From: Gammaproteobacteria bacterium
Lineage (GTDB): Bacteria; Pseudomonadota; Gammaproteobacteria; Enterobacterales; Psychrobiaceae
Length of the DNA: 58,476 nucleotides
Assembly: GCA_013214965.1 (NCBI GenBank)
Contig: JABSRU010000029.1
Location: 1 to 58,476 of the forward strand
Reading direction: 5' to 3'
Each line of letters opens with the position of its first letter. The stretch's first letter is position 1. Positions 11,539 through 20,818 of the stretch are shown piece after piece. The notes beneath the pieces are model-generated. The model was not told the origin of the DNA and did not search any database. It worked only from the letters and a program-made list of their open reading frames with translations. The position numbers and the translations under genes were made by a program.

Positions 11539-12282
11539 TTAAATTTTACTTACGCCGTCAGCACAAATCAGCGTGCCAATTTCTTCGCCCATAATAACGC
11601 TACGCAATGCGCCAGCTTTATTCATGTTAAAGACTCGGATTGGCATTTTATGATCGCGGGCTAAAGTGAACGCACTTAAATCCATCACTTTAAGCTCTTT
11701 GTCTAGCACTGTAGCATAATCGATTTTTTTATACATTTCTGCATCTGGGTTTTTCACTGGATCTTCAGAGTAAACGCCATCGACTTTAGTTCCTTTAAGC
11801 ACAACATCAGCTTCAATTTCGATACCGCGCAAACAAGCAGCAGAATCAGTGGTAAAAAAGGGATTACCAGTACCCGCAGCAAAAATAACAACTCGACCGC
11901 GTTTTAGCGAGCTGATTGCGTCGGCCCAGTTGTATGAGTCACATACCCCTTTAAGATCAACAGCAGACATTAAACGCGCATTGACATAGGCACGGTGCAG
12001 GGCATCACGCATCGCTAAACCATTCATTACAGTCGCTAACATTCCCATTTGATCGCCAACTACACGGTTCATACCGGCATTTGCTAGCCCTTCACCACGG
12101 AAAATATTACCGCCACCAATCACGATGCCGACTTGAACACCCAGTTCAATCAGTTCTTTTATTTCTTGCGCCATGCGGTCAAGTACTTTCGGGTCGATAC
12201 CGAAGCCCTGTTCACCAACTAGAGCCTCACCACTTAATTTGAGTAAGATACGACGATACACTGGTTTTGGATTTGCAGTCAT
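11539..12282 (-). CDS. pyrH: Uridylate kinase
   Basis: PyrH phosphorylates UMP to UDP and is a hexameric amino-acid-kinase-fold enzyme inhibited by UTP and activated by GTP. The 247 residues show KLSGEAL near the N-terminus, GGGNIFRG and the [26 protein letters not shown] block typical of bacterial UMP kinases. It is separated from tsf by about 130 bp that hold a terminator and a second hairpin, so its expression may be set partly independently of rpsB-tsf. Confidence 0.97.
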   Translation of the reverse strand: MTANPKPVYRRILLKLSGEALVGEQGFGIDPKVLDRMAQEIKELIELGVQVGIVIGGGNIFRGEGLANAGMNRVVGDQMGMLATVMNGLAMRDALHRAYVNARLMSAVDLKGVCDSYNWADAISSLKRGRVVIFAAGTGNPFFTTDSAACLRGIEIEADVVLKGTKVDGVYSEDPVKNPDAEMYKKIDYATVLDKELKVMDLSAFTLARDHKMPIRVFNMNKAGALRSVIMGEEIGTLICADGVSKI

Positions 12283-12312
12283 TACAGGTCCCTTAAATTG
12301 TTACTTTAAACG

Positions 12313-12348
12313 TAAATCTAACGATCATTTTAATGACCGTTAGATTTA
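12313..12348. promoter_or_regulatory. Long hairpin in the pyrH leader
   Basis: An 11-bp perfect inverted repeat (12313-12323 with 12338-12348) continues inward through one mismatch to a stem of about 15 pairs. It lies between the rpsB-tsf terminator and the pyrH start and has no U-run on the minus strand. It could be an RNA stability or control element for pyrH, or a site for a dimeric regulator. The function is unknown. Confidence 0.5.
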
Positions 12349-12361
12349 AACTTAGTCAGTT

Positions 12362-12394
12362 AAAAAAGACCGCAGTGATTAACACACCACGGTC
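12362..12394 (-). terminator. Rho-independent terminator after tsf
   Basis: On the minus strand a 10-bp stem (arms 12385-12394 and 12368-12377, two wobble pairs) with a 7-nt loop is followed by six U residues (12367-12362). It sits 20 bp beyond the tsf stop and should end most rpsB-tsf transcripts, with read-through to pyrH possible. Confidence 0.8.
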
Positions 12395-12413
12395 ATTTTA
12401 GAATCAGATCAGA

Positions 12414-13286
12414 TTATTTCTTTAATGCGGCAATCGTTGCTTCAACTTCTGCGGCGAAATCTTCTTCTTTCTTCTCGATGCCTTCACCTAATTCTAGGCG
12501 AACAAATCCAACAACATCAGCGCTGTTTGCTTTCAGCAAATCGCCAACTAGTTGTGAAGGATCTTTGATAAACGCTTGACCAGTCAGGCTGATTTCGCCA
12601 GTGAATTTCTTCATGCGACCAGCAACCATCTTTTCAGCGATTTCTTGAGGCTTACCAGACTCAACAGCGATTTCGATTTGTAGCTTGCGTTCGCGAGCAA
12701 CAACTTCTTCAGAAACTTCTGAAGGCTTAGTGTACTGTGGGTTAGCAGCAGCAACGTGCATTGCTACATCTTTTGCTAAGGCTTCATCACCACCAACTAG
12801 GTTAGCGATAGCACCAATCTTGCCACCGTGTACGTAAGCAGCTAGGTTTTTACCTTCAATAGTAACAACGCGACGTACGGTCATGTTCTCACCAATTTTA
12901 GCAACTAATGCAGCACGAGTAGCTTCTACAGTGTTGTCACCAAGCATTAATTCGTTTACCACTGCAACGTCATTCGCTTTAACTGCGTGAGCAGCTTCAA
13001 CAATTGCATTACCTAGTGCTAAAAAGCTTTTGTCCATACCAACGAAATCAGTTTCGCAGTTGAATTCAAGCATTGTCGCTACGCCATCAGCAACTTTAGT
13101 GAAGATAGCACCTTCAGCAGCGATACGGCCTGCTTTTTTAGCGGCTTTAGCTTGACCATTTTTACGCATAAGATCGATTGCTGCTTCGATATCACCGTTT
13201 GTTTCTGTCAATGCTTTTTTACAATCCATCATGCCCGCAGCGGTGCGGTCACGAAGTTCTTTTACTTGCTTAGCTGTAATTGCCAT
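12414..13286 (-). CDS. tsf: Translation elongation factor Ts
   Basis: EF-Ts is the nucleotide exchange factor that recycles EF-Tu-GDP. The 290 residues have the N-terminal UBA-like domain (about 1-55, MMDCKKAL), the TDFV motif at 79-82 that contacts EF-Tu, and two dimerisation subdomains. It follows rpsB by about 115 bp and is followed by a strong terminator. Confidence 0.97.
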   Translation of the reverse strand: MAITAKQVKELRDRTAAGMMDCKKALTETNGDIEAAIDLMRKNGQAKAAKKAGRIAAEGAIFTKVADGVATMLEFNCETDFVGMDKSFLALGNAIVEAAHAVKANDVAVVNELMLGDNTVEATRAALVAKIGENMTVRRVVTIEGKNLAAYVHGGKIGAIANLVGGDEALAKDVAMHVAAANPQYTKPSEVSEEVVARERKLQIEIAVESGKPQEIAEKMVAGRMKKFTGEISLTGQAFIKDPSQLVGDLLKANSADVVGFVRLELGEGIEKKEEDFAAEVEATIAALKK

Positions 13287-13400
13287 CAGTTTTGATCCTT
13301 AATAATTTAAAAAAGGTATCAGGGTTTCAATCCAACAGTATTGGAATAACGCCCTGACACCTCAATGTCGTATCTAAGTGAAAATCACTTAAATGCTGAA

Positions 13401-14129
13401 TTATTCAGCTTCTACGAAACCATCTTGCTCAGCTTGAGCTGCAACTGTGTTATTACGACCTTCAGTAATAGCAGTAGCAACAGTTTGAACATAAAGCTGG
13501 ATAGCACGGATAGCATCATCGTTACCAGGAATAACGTAGTCAATACCATCTGGATTAGAGTTAGTATCAACGATAGCAACAACTGGGATACCTAGGTTGT
13601 TAGCTTCTTTAACAGCAATGTGCTCATGGTCAGCATCGATGATAAAGATAACATCTGGAAGACCAGACATGTTCTTAATACCACCTAGAGATTTCTCTAG
13701 CTTTTCCATTTGACGAGTACGCATTAATGCTTCTTTCTTTACTAACTTATCGAAAGTTCCATCTTGTGATTGTGCTTCAAGATCTTTAAGAAGTTTGATT
13801 GATTGACGCACTGTTTTCCAGTTAGTCAACATACCACCTAACCAACGATGGTTAACGTAGAATTGGTCACATGAAAGTGCCGCTTCTTTAACCGCATCAC
13901 CGGCAGCGCGCTTAGTACCAACAAAAAGGATTTTACCTTTCTTTGATGCAGCGTTCGCTAACACAGCTAGTGCTTCGTCAAACATTGGAACAGTTTTTTC
14001 TAAGTTAATGATATGAACTTTGTTACGTGCGCCGAAGATGTATTGCTTCATCTTTGGGTTCCAGTAACGGGTTTGGTGACCGAAGTGAGCACCAGCTTGT
14101 AACAAATCGCGCATTGAAATTGTAGCCAT
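13401..14129 (-). CDS. rpsB: 30S ribosomal protein S2
   Basis: S2 is the large late-assembling protein of the 30S subunit. The 242 residues match the family: an N-terminal [19 protein letters not shown] block, the coiled-coil region (about 100-160) and the [19 protein letters not shown] signature. AGAGGAA lies about 8 nt before the ATG. In gammaproteobacteria S2 represses its own rpsB-tsf message through the leader; a structured leader is visible here. Confidence 0.98.
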   Translation of the reverse strand: MATISMRDLLQAGAHFGHQTRYWNPKMKQYIFGARNKVHIINLEKTVPMFDEALAVLANAASKKGKILFVGTKRAAGDAVKEAALSCDQFYVNHRWLGGMLTNWKTVRQSIKLLKDLEAQSQDGTFDKLVKKEALMRTRQMEKLEKSLGGIKNMSGLPDVIFIIDADHEHIAVKEANNLGIPVVAIVDTNSNPDGIDYVIPGNDDAIRAIQLYVQTVATAITEGRNNTVAAQAEQDGFVEAE

Positions 14130-14230
14130 TATATAATTCCTCTTGGGGTTAGGCCTCCACGTACCCTAATTTTCGAACACAAACTATTAGAAAATAGCCT
14201 GATGCACCCCGAAAATAGTTAAAAATACGT
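14130..14230 (-). ncRNA. Structured 5' leader of rpsB (likely S2 autoregulatory element)
   Basis: On the minus strand a GGGGT...AGGC segment (14210-14197) can pair with GCCTAACCCC (14154-14145) just upstream of the Shine-Dalgarno, and an AACTATT/AATAGTT pair (14220-14214 with 14188-14182) frames another helix. Competing long-range pairings next to the start are what the known S2-controlled rpsB leaders of gammaproteobacteria look like. The exact fold was not computed. Confidence 0.6.
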
Positions 14231-14435
14231 GTGTGATTTTGGATTTAATAAAAATATTATTTGGTTCTTTCATCCAACACCATTAAAATCAATGGTCATT
14301 GTTAATCACAAATAACAGCTTATTGCTAAGAAGTTAGTGCGACGAATGAAATCCCCGGCGCGCTTTATACCAAATATACGGCTAAAAGACAAGTTTTAAG
14401 CTTGTTTTTGACGAATAAATTATAGAGAAAATTTA
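14231..14435. promoter_or_regulatory. Divergent rpsB/map promoter region
   Basis: AT-rich, non-coding. It must contain the promoters for the rpsB superoperon (minus) and map-glnD-dapD (plus). I could not assign -35/-10 boxes with confidence, and no ORF of note is present. Confidence 0.5.
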
Positions 14436-15227
14436 ATGGCTATTACAATTAAAAACCCTGAAGAAATCGAGAAAATGCGTGTTGCTGGACGTTTGGCAGC
14501 GGATGTTTTAGAAATGATCGCGCCTTATATCAAGAAAGGTGTGACCACCGAACAACTAGACAAAATTTGTCATCAATATATTGTCGAACAGCAAGACGCT
14601 ATTCCGGCCCCCTTAAATTACCATGGTTTTCCAAAATCAATTTGTACCTCGGTCAATCATGTTATTTGTCATGGTATTCCCAGTGACAAAAAATTGAAAG
14701 AAGGCGATATCATCAATGTCGATATCACCGTGATTAAAGATGGCTATCATGGTGACACCAGTGCGATGTTTACCGTCGGCAAAGCTAGTATTTTAGCTAA
14801 TCGTTTAATTAAGACCACTCAAGAAAGCCTTTATTTAGCGATCAAAATGGTAAAACCAGGCGCTCGTTTAGGCGATATAGGTGCGGCGATACAGCAATAT
14901 GCAGAAGGTCATAACTACACTATTGTTCGCGAATATTGTGGCCACGGCATTGGTAAAGAATTTCATGAAGATCCACAAGTGATGCACTATGGCCGCGTTG
15001 GCACCGGTGAAGTCCTCAAAGAAGGGATGTGTTTCACCATTGAACCGATGGTCAATGCCGGCAAACGCCACAGCAAATTAGCCAACAATGATGGTTGGAC
15101 AGTGGTGACTAAAGATCGTAGCTTATCAGCACAGTGGGAACATACGTTATTAGTAACGGCCAATGGGGTTGAAATTCTAACCTTACGTAACGATGACGAA
15201 TTACCACGTATTATCGAACACATTTAA
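14436..15227 (+). CDS. map: Methionine aminopeptidase, type I
   Basis: Map removes the initiator methionine from nascent proteins. The 263 residues match type Ia enzymes (E. coli 264). Metal ligands are recognisable: Asp96 in INVDIT, Asp107 in YHGDTS, His in GHGIGKEFHE, Glu in TIEPM and Glu in WEHTL; His79 in VICHG is also conserved. It is transcribed divergently from rpsB and is followed by glnD after 12 bp, a common arrangement. Confidence 0.97.
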   Translation: MAITIKNPEEIEKMRVAGRLAADVLEMIAPYIKKGVTTEQLDKICHQYIVEQQDAIPAPLNYHGFPKSICTSVNHVICHGIPSDKKLKEGDIINVDITVIKDGYHGDTSAMFTVGKASILANRLIKTTQESLYLAIKMVKPGARLGDIGAAIQQYAEGHNYTIVREYCGHGIGKEFHEDPQVMHYGRVGTGEVLKEGMCFTIEPMVNAGKRHSKLANNDGWTVVTKDRSLSAQWEHTLLVTANGVEILTLRNDDELPRIIEHI

Positions 15228-15239
15228 GCTGAGGTTTTA

Positions 15240-17852
15240 ATGACACCATTTGAAGACTCGCCTGTTATTTTAGGCCAAATTAATCAACTAAAAGAACGCT
15301 TAGCGAGTTTTTCAAGCGGCAGTTTTTCTCAATTTCAGACCCAAATCGATGTCCGCGATTTATTGCATCAACGTACCAGTATTATTGATCAGATATTAGT
15401 TGAGTTATGGCAACAGTTTGATTTAAATAAACAAGGGATTTCATTAATCGCGGTCGGTGGCTATGGCCGCGGCGAGTTGCATCCTCACTCTGACATTGAT
15501 CTTTTATTACTATCAAAGAAATCACTTAATACAGCACAACAAGTGGCTATTAGTGAGTTTATTACCCTACTTTGGGACATAAAACTCGATATTGGTCATA
15601 GTGTACGTACTTTGAAAGAAACGATTACTCTTGGACAAGATGATATAACGGTTGCCACCAACTTAATGGAAAGCAGATTATTAAGCGGTTGCTCTGAGCT
15701 CTATCAACAATTAGAACTGGAGATTGAACAGTCTAATTTTTGGCCGAGCAGCGAATTTTACATTGCTAAACGAGACGAGCAAATTGCTCGCCATCAATCA
15801 ACCAATGCTTTCGATCTTGAGCCTAATATTAAAACCTGCCCTGGTGGATTACGCGATATTCAAACCGTTGGCTGGATCGCCAAGCGTCACTTTAAAGCGA
15901 CCTTTATCGAAGATTTAATCTCCCATGATTTTTTGAATCAAGATGAATTAACAGAAATGTTCCAATGTCAGGACTTTTTGTGGCGATTACGCTTTGCCCT
16001 TCATCAAGTGGCTGGTCGAGGTGAAGACAAGTTACTCTTTAATCATCAGGCCGATGTTGCTAAGGTATTAGGTTATAGCGATGATGATCAGCTGGCGGTT
16101 GAACATATGATGAAGCAATACTACCAAACGGTTCGTCAAGTTTCTGAACTCTGTGAAATGTTATTGCAACTATTCAAACGCGCATTTTTAGGCCGAATAA
16201 AATCACTGACTATAATCGATATTGATGAAAACTATCAACGTAGAGGTCATTTCATCGAAGCCAAATTACCCACTATTTTTGAGCAGCCTCAGCAACTGGT
16301 TTTATTATTTTTAAATGTAGCCAAAGAGCCCTCGATCACCGGGATATATGCGCCAACACTTAGGTTATTACGCCGAGCACGCAATGAGTTAACCGTGCCA
16401 TTAAATACCATCGAAGCTTGTCGCAAAGCCTTTATGGAATTACTTAAACACCCCAATGGTATTAGTGCTTTTTCGATGATGCATAAACACGGAATCATCG
16501 GCAGCTATCTACCAGCCTGGCAAGATATTACCGGTCAAATGCAGTTTGACCTATTTCATGCCTACACCGTCGATGAGCATACTCACCGCTTATTATTAAA
16601 TATTGGACGGTTTTCCAATCCAAAACATAAAGCGGAATTCCCATTATGTAGTGTATTAGTTGAGTCGATACCAAAAAAAGGGTTATTAGTCTTAGCGGGA
16701 ATTTTTCATGATATTGGCAAAGGTCGTGGTGGCGATCACAGCGAGCTAGGTAAAGAAGATGCCCTAGCTTTTGGTGCTGAGCATCGACTCAATGAACACG
16801 ATAGCCGGTTAGTTGGATGGCTGGTAGAAAACCATTTAATGATGTCCATTACCGCTCAGCGACGTGATATTCACGATCCAGATGTCATTAATACCTTCGC
16901 TAATACGGTACAAGATGAAACTCGGCTGGCTTACCTGTATTGTTTAACCGTTGCCGATATTTGTGCGACCAATAATAACTTATGGAATAGCTGGAAAGGT
17001 TCCTTATTACGTGAGCTCTATTTTTATACATTACGTGCATTACGACGCGGTAAAGTCACCGAGGTTGATGCCGAAAGTAAAATAGAAGAATACAAAAGTA
17101 AGGCATTGCAGATCCTAACTAAAGATCCAGTGGATAGCGTTAATAGCCAAGACATAATTGAACTGTGGCAACACTTTCAACCAGATTATTTCCTGCGCCA
17201 TTCCCCAAAGCTTATCGCCAGCCATAGCAAAAAAATTATTAATCACGGTGATAGCAAACTACCTATCGTTTCTTTATTTAAAGATGAAAGTCGCTCCAGC
17301 AGTGAACTATTCATTTATATGCCAGATAAACCCCACTTATTCTCTACGGTAATGAGAATTCTTGGTAGTAAAAATGTTGCGATCAATGATGCCCAAATCA
17401 TGGCGACGGAACAAGGTTCGGCATTGGACACTTTCACGATCTCAGAACTAGATGGTCGAGCAATAATAGATCAGCGGCGGATTAATTCAATTGTCACCAC
17501 ATTAACAAAAGCCATTACTAACGAAAATTTCAAACTAAGAACTAAGCGACGAATCTCTCGTCAAGTTAAACAATTCAAGGTTCCAACCCACGTTAATTTC
17601 ATCGATAGTCAACAATTAGAAAATACCTGCTTCGAGTTAATTGCCCGTGATGTACCGGGGCTTTTAGCGACCGTCGGCGACGTATTTAATAAAAAGAAAG
17701 TATTGTTATTAAACGCAAAAATAACCACAATCGGTGAACGGGTTGAAGATTTTTTTATTATTAGTACCAGCCAAAGCCTCGCGCTTGGTGACCAAGAACA
17801 ACAAGACTTGCAACAAGCACTAATTAAAGCGATTGATAAAATCAATCAATAA
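15240..17852 (+). CDS. glnD: Bifunctional PII uridylyltransferase/uridylyl-removing enzyme
   Basis: GlnD senses glutamine and adds or removes UMP on PII proteins, setting nitrogen status. The 870 residues show the nucleotidyltransferase motif GGYGRGELHPHSDIDLL (about 76-92), the HD hydrolase motif GIFHDIGKGRGGDHSELG (about 488-505) and two C-terminal ACT domains (about 685-760 and 790-868) that bind glutamine. It lies between map and dapD with 12-bp and 9-bp gaps, so the three probably form one operon. Confidence 0.97.
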   Translation: MTPFEDSPVILGQINQLKERLASFSSGSFSQFQTQIDVRDLLHQRTSIIDQILVELWQQFDLNKQGISLIAVGGYGRGELHPHSDIDLLLLSKKSLNTAQQVAISEFITLLWDIKLDIGHSVRTLKETITLGQDDITVATNLMESRLLSGCSELYQQLELEIEQSNFWPSSEFYIAKRDEQIARHQSTNAFDLEPNIKTCPGGLRDIQTVGWIAKRHFKATFIEDLISHDFLNQDELTEMFQCQDFLWRLRFALHQVAGRGEDKLLFNHQADVAKVLGYSDDDQLAVEHMMKQYYQTVRQVSELCEMLLQLFKRAFLGRIKSLTIIDIDENYQRRGHFIEAKLPTIFEQPQQLVLLFLNVAKEPSITGIYAPTLRLLRRARNELTVPLNTIEACRKAFMELLKHPNGISAFSMMHKHGIIGSYLPAWQDITGQMQFDLFHAYTVDEHTHRLLLNIGRFSNPKHKAEFPLCSVLVESIPKKGLLVLAGIFHDIGKGRGGDHSELGKEDALAFGAEHRLNEHDSRLVGWLVENHLMMSITAQRRDIHDPDVINTFANTVQDETRLAYLYCLTVADICATNNNLWNSWKGSLLRELYFYTLRALRRGKVTEVDAESKIEEYKSKALQILTKDPVDSVNSQDIIELWQHFQPDYFLRHSPKLIASHSKKIINHGDSKLPIVSLFKDESRSSSELFIYMPDKPHLFSTVMRILGSKNVAINDAQIMATEQGSALDTFTISELDGRAIIDQRRINSIVTTLTKAITNENFKLRTKRRISRQVKQFKVPTHVNFIDSQQLENTCFELIARDVPGLLATVGDVFNKKKVLLLNAKITTIGERVEDFFIISTSQSLALGDQEQQDLQQALIKAIDKINQ

Positions 17853-17861
17853 GGGGATTTA

Positions 17862-18686
17862 ATGGATAATTTACAGCAAACGATTGAGCATGGCTTCGAT
17901 ACCCGCGATCAATATACGATGGCGACGGCCAGTAGTGAAATAAAAGCAGCAGTCACCAAGGTCATGGCGATGCTCGATAGCGGCGAAGCGCGCGTCGCTG
18001 AGAAAATCAGTGGCGAATGGGTAGTTCACCAATGGTTGAAAAAAGCGGTTTTGTTATTTTTCAAATTACATGACAACATCATTATTGACGGTCAAGAGAC
18101 CAAGTATTATGACAAGGTGCCGTTAAAATTTGCTAACTACACCCCTGAAATGTTCGCTCAGCAAGGAATGCGTGTGGTGCCACCAGCAACCGTACGTCAA
18201 GGCTGTTTTATTGGTAAAAATGTTGTTTTGATGCCATCGTACACCAACATCGGTGCTTATGTTGATGACGGAACTATGGTCGATACATGGGCAACTGTTG
18301 GTTCGTGCGCTCAAATTGGTAAGAATGTCCACTTATCGGGTGGCGTTGGTATTGGTGGCGTACTAGAGCCATTACAAGCTAATCCAACGATTATCGAAGA
18401 TAACTGTTTTATTGGCGCTCGTTCTGAAATTGTTGAAGGAGTCATTATTGAAGAAGGTTCCGTGATCTCAATGGGCGTGTACATTAGTCAAAGTACCCGT
18501 ATATTCGATCGTGAAACAGGTACTATTCACTATGGTCGAGTACCGGCAGGTTCAGTAGTTGTCTCTGGCACCTTACCATCGAAATGTGGAATGTATAATC
18601 TTTATGCTGCAATTATAGTCAAGAAAGTCGATGCGAAAACACTAGCAAAAGTCGGTGTTAATGCTCTATTACGCGGTGTTGAATAA
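17862..18686 (+). CDS. dapD: Tetrahydrodipicolinate N-succinyltransferase
   Basis: DapD succinylates tetrahydrodipicolinate in the succinylase route to diaminopimelate and lysine. The 274 residues fit the family (E. coli 274), with an N-terminal helical domain, a hexapeptide beta-helix (about 105-235) and the [14 protein letters not shown] stretch. It follows glnD with a 9-bp gap, and a large inverted repeat follows its stop. Confidence 0.97.
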   Translation: MDNLQQTIEHGFDTRDQYTMATASSEIKAAVTKVMAMLDSGEARVAEKISGEWVVHQWLKKAVLLFFKLHDNIIIDGQETKYYDKVPLKFANYTPEMFAQQGMRVVPPATVRQGCFIGKNVVLMPSYTNIGAYVDDGTMVDTWATVGSCAQIGKNVHLSGGVGIGGVLEPLQANPTIIEDNCFIGARSEIVEGVIIEEGSVISMGVYISQSTRIFDRETGTIHYGRVPAGSVVVSGTLPSKCGMYNLYAAIIVKKVDAKTLAKVGVNALLRGVE

Positions 18687-18706
18687 GCGGTAAGCTCATT
18701 CGTTTG

Positions 18707-18756
18707 TTATACCAGAGACTAATGATACCATCAGTTATCATTAGTCTCTGGTATAA
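18707..18756. repeat. Perfect 21-bp inverted repeat downstream of dapD
   Basis: Positions 18707-18727 and 18736-18756 are exact reverse complements with an 8-nt loop. It probably acts as a transcript-end or stability hairpin for map-glnD-dapD, but there is no U-tract on either strand, so it is not a textbook intrinsic terminator. A stem this long and perfect could also be a short palindromic repeat unit present elsewhere in the genome. Confidence 0.75.
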
Positions 18757-18851
18757 ACTGACACAACTCCACAACCAATTTGTGCAGTATGTCACAGAAA
18801 TTTAATATTTGGCTGTTAGAATCAAGTACTAAATATTAACAAAGGTGTGAA

Positions 18852-19031
18852 ATGACAGACGTGAATAAATTACAAACATTAAAAATTGTTTGCCCACAGT
18901 GTGGAAAAAAGCAATTAAGAACAGCACAATGGTTAAGTGAGCATCAGCTCATTGAATGTCAATGCGGCACTAAAACTCATGCCTGCGATTTAGAACAATT
19001 GATGGTTCAAGCGGTTAACGATCTAAAATAA
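18852..19031 (+). CDS. Small cysteine-rich (zinc-ribbon-like) protein, 59 aa
   Basis: A 59-residue ORF with an ATG preceded by AAAGGTG about 6 nt upstream. Its sequence begins MTDVNKLQTLKIVCPQCGKK and has CxxC (Cys14, Cys17), CxC (Cys36, Cys38) and Cys45, the layout of a small zinc ribbon. I do not recognise the family. It stands alone between the dapD hairpin and the convergent FieF gene, 22 bp from the latter's stop. The ribosome binding site and the coherent Cys pattern argue that it is real. Confidence 0.7.
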   Translation: MTDVNKLQTLKIVCPQCGKKQLRTAQWLSEHQLIECQCGTKTHACDLEQLMVQAVNDLK

Positions 19032-19053
19032 TCAATCCTGTTTACTCTTCCAA

Positions 19054-19935
19054 TCATTTTTTGTATACCACAGAAACAGGATCTTGATGAATCAACACGT
19101 CAGAGAATGGAAATTGATTGAGTAAGTCTTGTTCCACTTGATCGGCTATGCGATGAGCTTCAATTAATAACAGTTTATCCTCTAATTCTAAATGTAATTG
19201 AATAAAACGCGTCGCACCAGATTTTCTAGTTCGCAATTGATGAACACCTTTGACCGACTCAACTAACATCGCAATTTTCTCAATCGCCGCCAATTCATCA
19301 TCGGGCAATTGGTGATCAAGCAAGGATTGAATGGCATCAGAGCCAATTTGAAATGCTCCATATAAAATAAAGAAGCCAATCGCTATCCCAAAAATTATAT
19401 CAGCCATTGGCCAACCTAAGCTGCTCAGGATTAGTGCCAACATGATTGCCCCATTCATGAGCAAGTCAGACTGATAATGTAAAGAATCGGCGGCAATCGC
19501 TTGGGACTGGGTTTGTTTAACCACCCAGCGCTGGTAAATCACCAGAATACCCGTCAGAAAGATAGCGAATAAGCTCACCCACACGCCAATTTCAGGCGAA
19601 ACCAACGGTTGCGGATGAAAAAAACGTTCAACTCCAGATAGTACTAAAAACAGCGCTGAACCAGCAATAAAAGTAGATTGTGCCAGCGCAGCCAATGCTT
19701 CCGCTTTGCCGTGTCCAAAACTATGTTCGTGATCGGCGGGTTGCAATGAATAACCTAAAATAAGATAACTAGTAAAAGAAGCCGCTAAATCTAACAACGA
19801 GTCAACTAATGAGGCCAGCAAAGCCACCGAGCCAGTTTGCCACCAAGCTCCTAACTTCACGACCAGTAAAGTACTGGCTACAACCATGGCAGCTAGGGCG
19901 GCTCTTCTTACTAAAACCCCATATTGTTCGTTCAT
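19054..19935 (-). CDS. fieF: FieF-like cation diffusion facilitator
   Basis: A Zn2+/Fe2+/H+ antiporter of the CDF family that exports divalent metals from the cytoplasm. The 293 residues carry six membrane helices and the transport-site ligands Asp45 and Asp49 (DSLLD) and His154 and Asp158 (HYQSD), the same DD-HD set as E. coli Fie[11 protein letters not shown] follows helix 2. The C-terminal cytoplasmic domain (about 205-293) is present. Its ATG starts directly after the stop of the Sel1 protein gene, so the two are co-translated. Confidence 0.9.
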   Translation of the reverse strand: MNEQYGVLVRRAALAAMVVASTLLVVKLGAWWQTGSVALLASLVDSLLDLAASFTSYLILGYSLQPADHEHSFGHGKAEALAALAQSTFIAGSALFLVLSGVERFFHPQPLVSPEIGVWVSLFAIFLTGILVIYQRWVVKQTQSQAIAADSLHYQSDLLMNGAIMLALILSSLGWPMADIIFGIAIGFFILYGAFQIGSDAIQSLLDHQLPDDELAAIEKIAMLVESVKGVHQLRTRKSGATRFIQLHLELEDKLLLIEAHRIADQVEQDLLNQFPFSDVLIHQDPVSVVYKK

Positions 19936-20367
19936 TTATTGGCAAATCCACGCGCGATTTTCACATAAGGCGATAATAGCGAATTTTGCTGGCTTATGAC
20001 CTTGTTTTTCCGCTTTTTTAAACCATTTAATTGCTTGGCTATAATCTCGTTTTACCACTCGGGCATTTTTATACATTTTCCCCATTGCATATTGGGCATC
20101 ATCAAAACCCTGATCAGCAGATTTACGATACCATTTTATCGCAATTTCGTCGTTACGTCGTACGCCCTTACCCGTCGCATACATTACGCCTAACACATAT
20201 TGTGCATAAGGTTCACCATCTTTAGCTAATGGTTGAAGATGCCGTAATGCCACCAAATAATCACCTTTGATATAAGCCTGATATCCTTGATGGATGTTCA
20301 ATTGAGCCAAGGCATTAAATGATAAGATACCCGTCATTAACACCAAGGTTAAAATCGTTTTTTTCAT
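19936..20367 (-). CDS. Secreted Sel1-repeat protein
   Basis: 143 residues from the ATG at 20367, chosen because AGGAG lies 6 nt upstream and the product then begins with a clean signal peptide (MKKTILTLVLMTGILSFNAL, cut about residue 22). An upstream in-frame ATG ten codons earlier has no such site. At least two Sel1/TPR-like repeats (about 45-80 and 81-115) contain AQYVLGVMYATGKG and AQYAMGKMYKNA. Such proteins are usually periplasmic scaffolds; the partner is unknown. The gene abuts fieF with no gap. Confidence 0.8.
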   Translation of the reverse strand: MKKTILTLVLMTGILSFNALAQLNIHQGYQAYIKGDYLVALRHLQPLAKDGEPYAQYVLGVMYATGKGVRRNDEIAIKWYRKSADQGFDDAQYAMGKMYKNARVVKRDYSQAIKWFKKAEKQGHKPAKFAIIALCENRAWICQ

Positions 20368-20451
20368 GAGGATTCTCCTGACAATGAATACATTCATAGT
20401 ATACTCAATAAATAGCAGTGACGTTATAATAAAATCAAATAGGACAAGAGC

Positions 20452-20796
20452 ATGTCATCAGATAGATATGGAGCTTCTGCCAATTACAAAAGTAATGAAC
20501 AGGGTTACCGTGATAGAGCATTAAAATTATTTCCATGGATATGTGGTCGTTGCACTCGGGAATTTGTGTATTCAAATTTACGTGAGTTAACCGTACATCA
20601 TGTTGATCATGATCATACCAACAACCCAAACGATGGCAGTAATTGGGAATTATTATGTTTATATTGCCATGATAATGAGCACGCGAAATATACCGAGCAT
20701 GATTTACATCCGACCCGAGTTGATGCTGGCGATAATAATCAAGACACTGCCACTTACAATCCATTTGCGGATTTACAGGCACTATTAAAGAAGTAA
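20452..20796 (+). CDS. yajD: YajD-family HNH nuclease
   Basis: The 114 residues closely follow E. coli YajD (115). Shared segments include YRDRALKLFPWICGRC, REFVYSNLRELTVHH, DHDHTNNPNDGSNWELLCLY and CHDNEH. The two CxxC pairs and the HH...N...H core mark an HNH/zinc-finger nuclease fold. The cellular role of YajD is not established. AGGA lies 7 nt before the ATG. The gene is convergent with the chemoreceptor, 22 bp apart. Confidence 0.93.
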   Translation: MSSDRYGASANYKSNEQGYRDRALKLFPWICGRCTREFVYSNLRELTVHHVDHDHTNNPNDGSNWELLCLYCHDNEHAKYTEHDLHPTRVDAGDNNQDTATYNPFADLQALLKK

Positions 20797-20818
20797 TATT
20801 TGTTACCTAACTAGGTGG

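Noticed and set aside
20435-20782. A 115-codon minus-strand ORF opposite yajD
   Set aside because: The yajD frame is nearly identical to the E. coli protein; the reverse frame is His-rich only because of the HNH codons.
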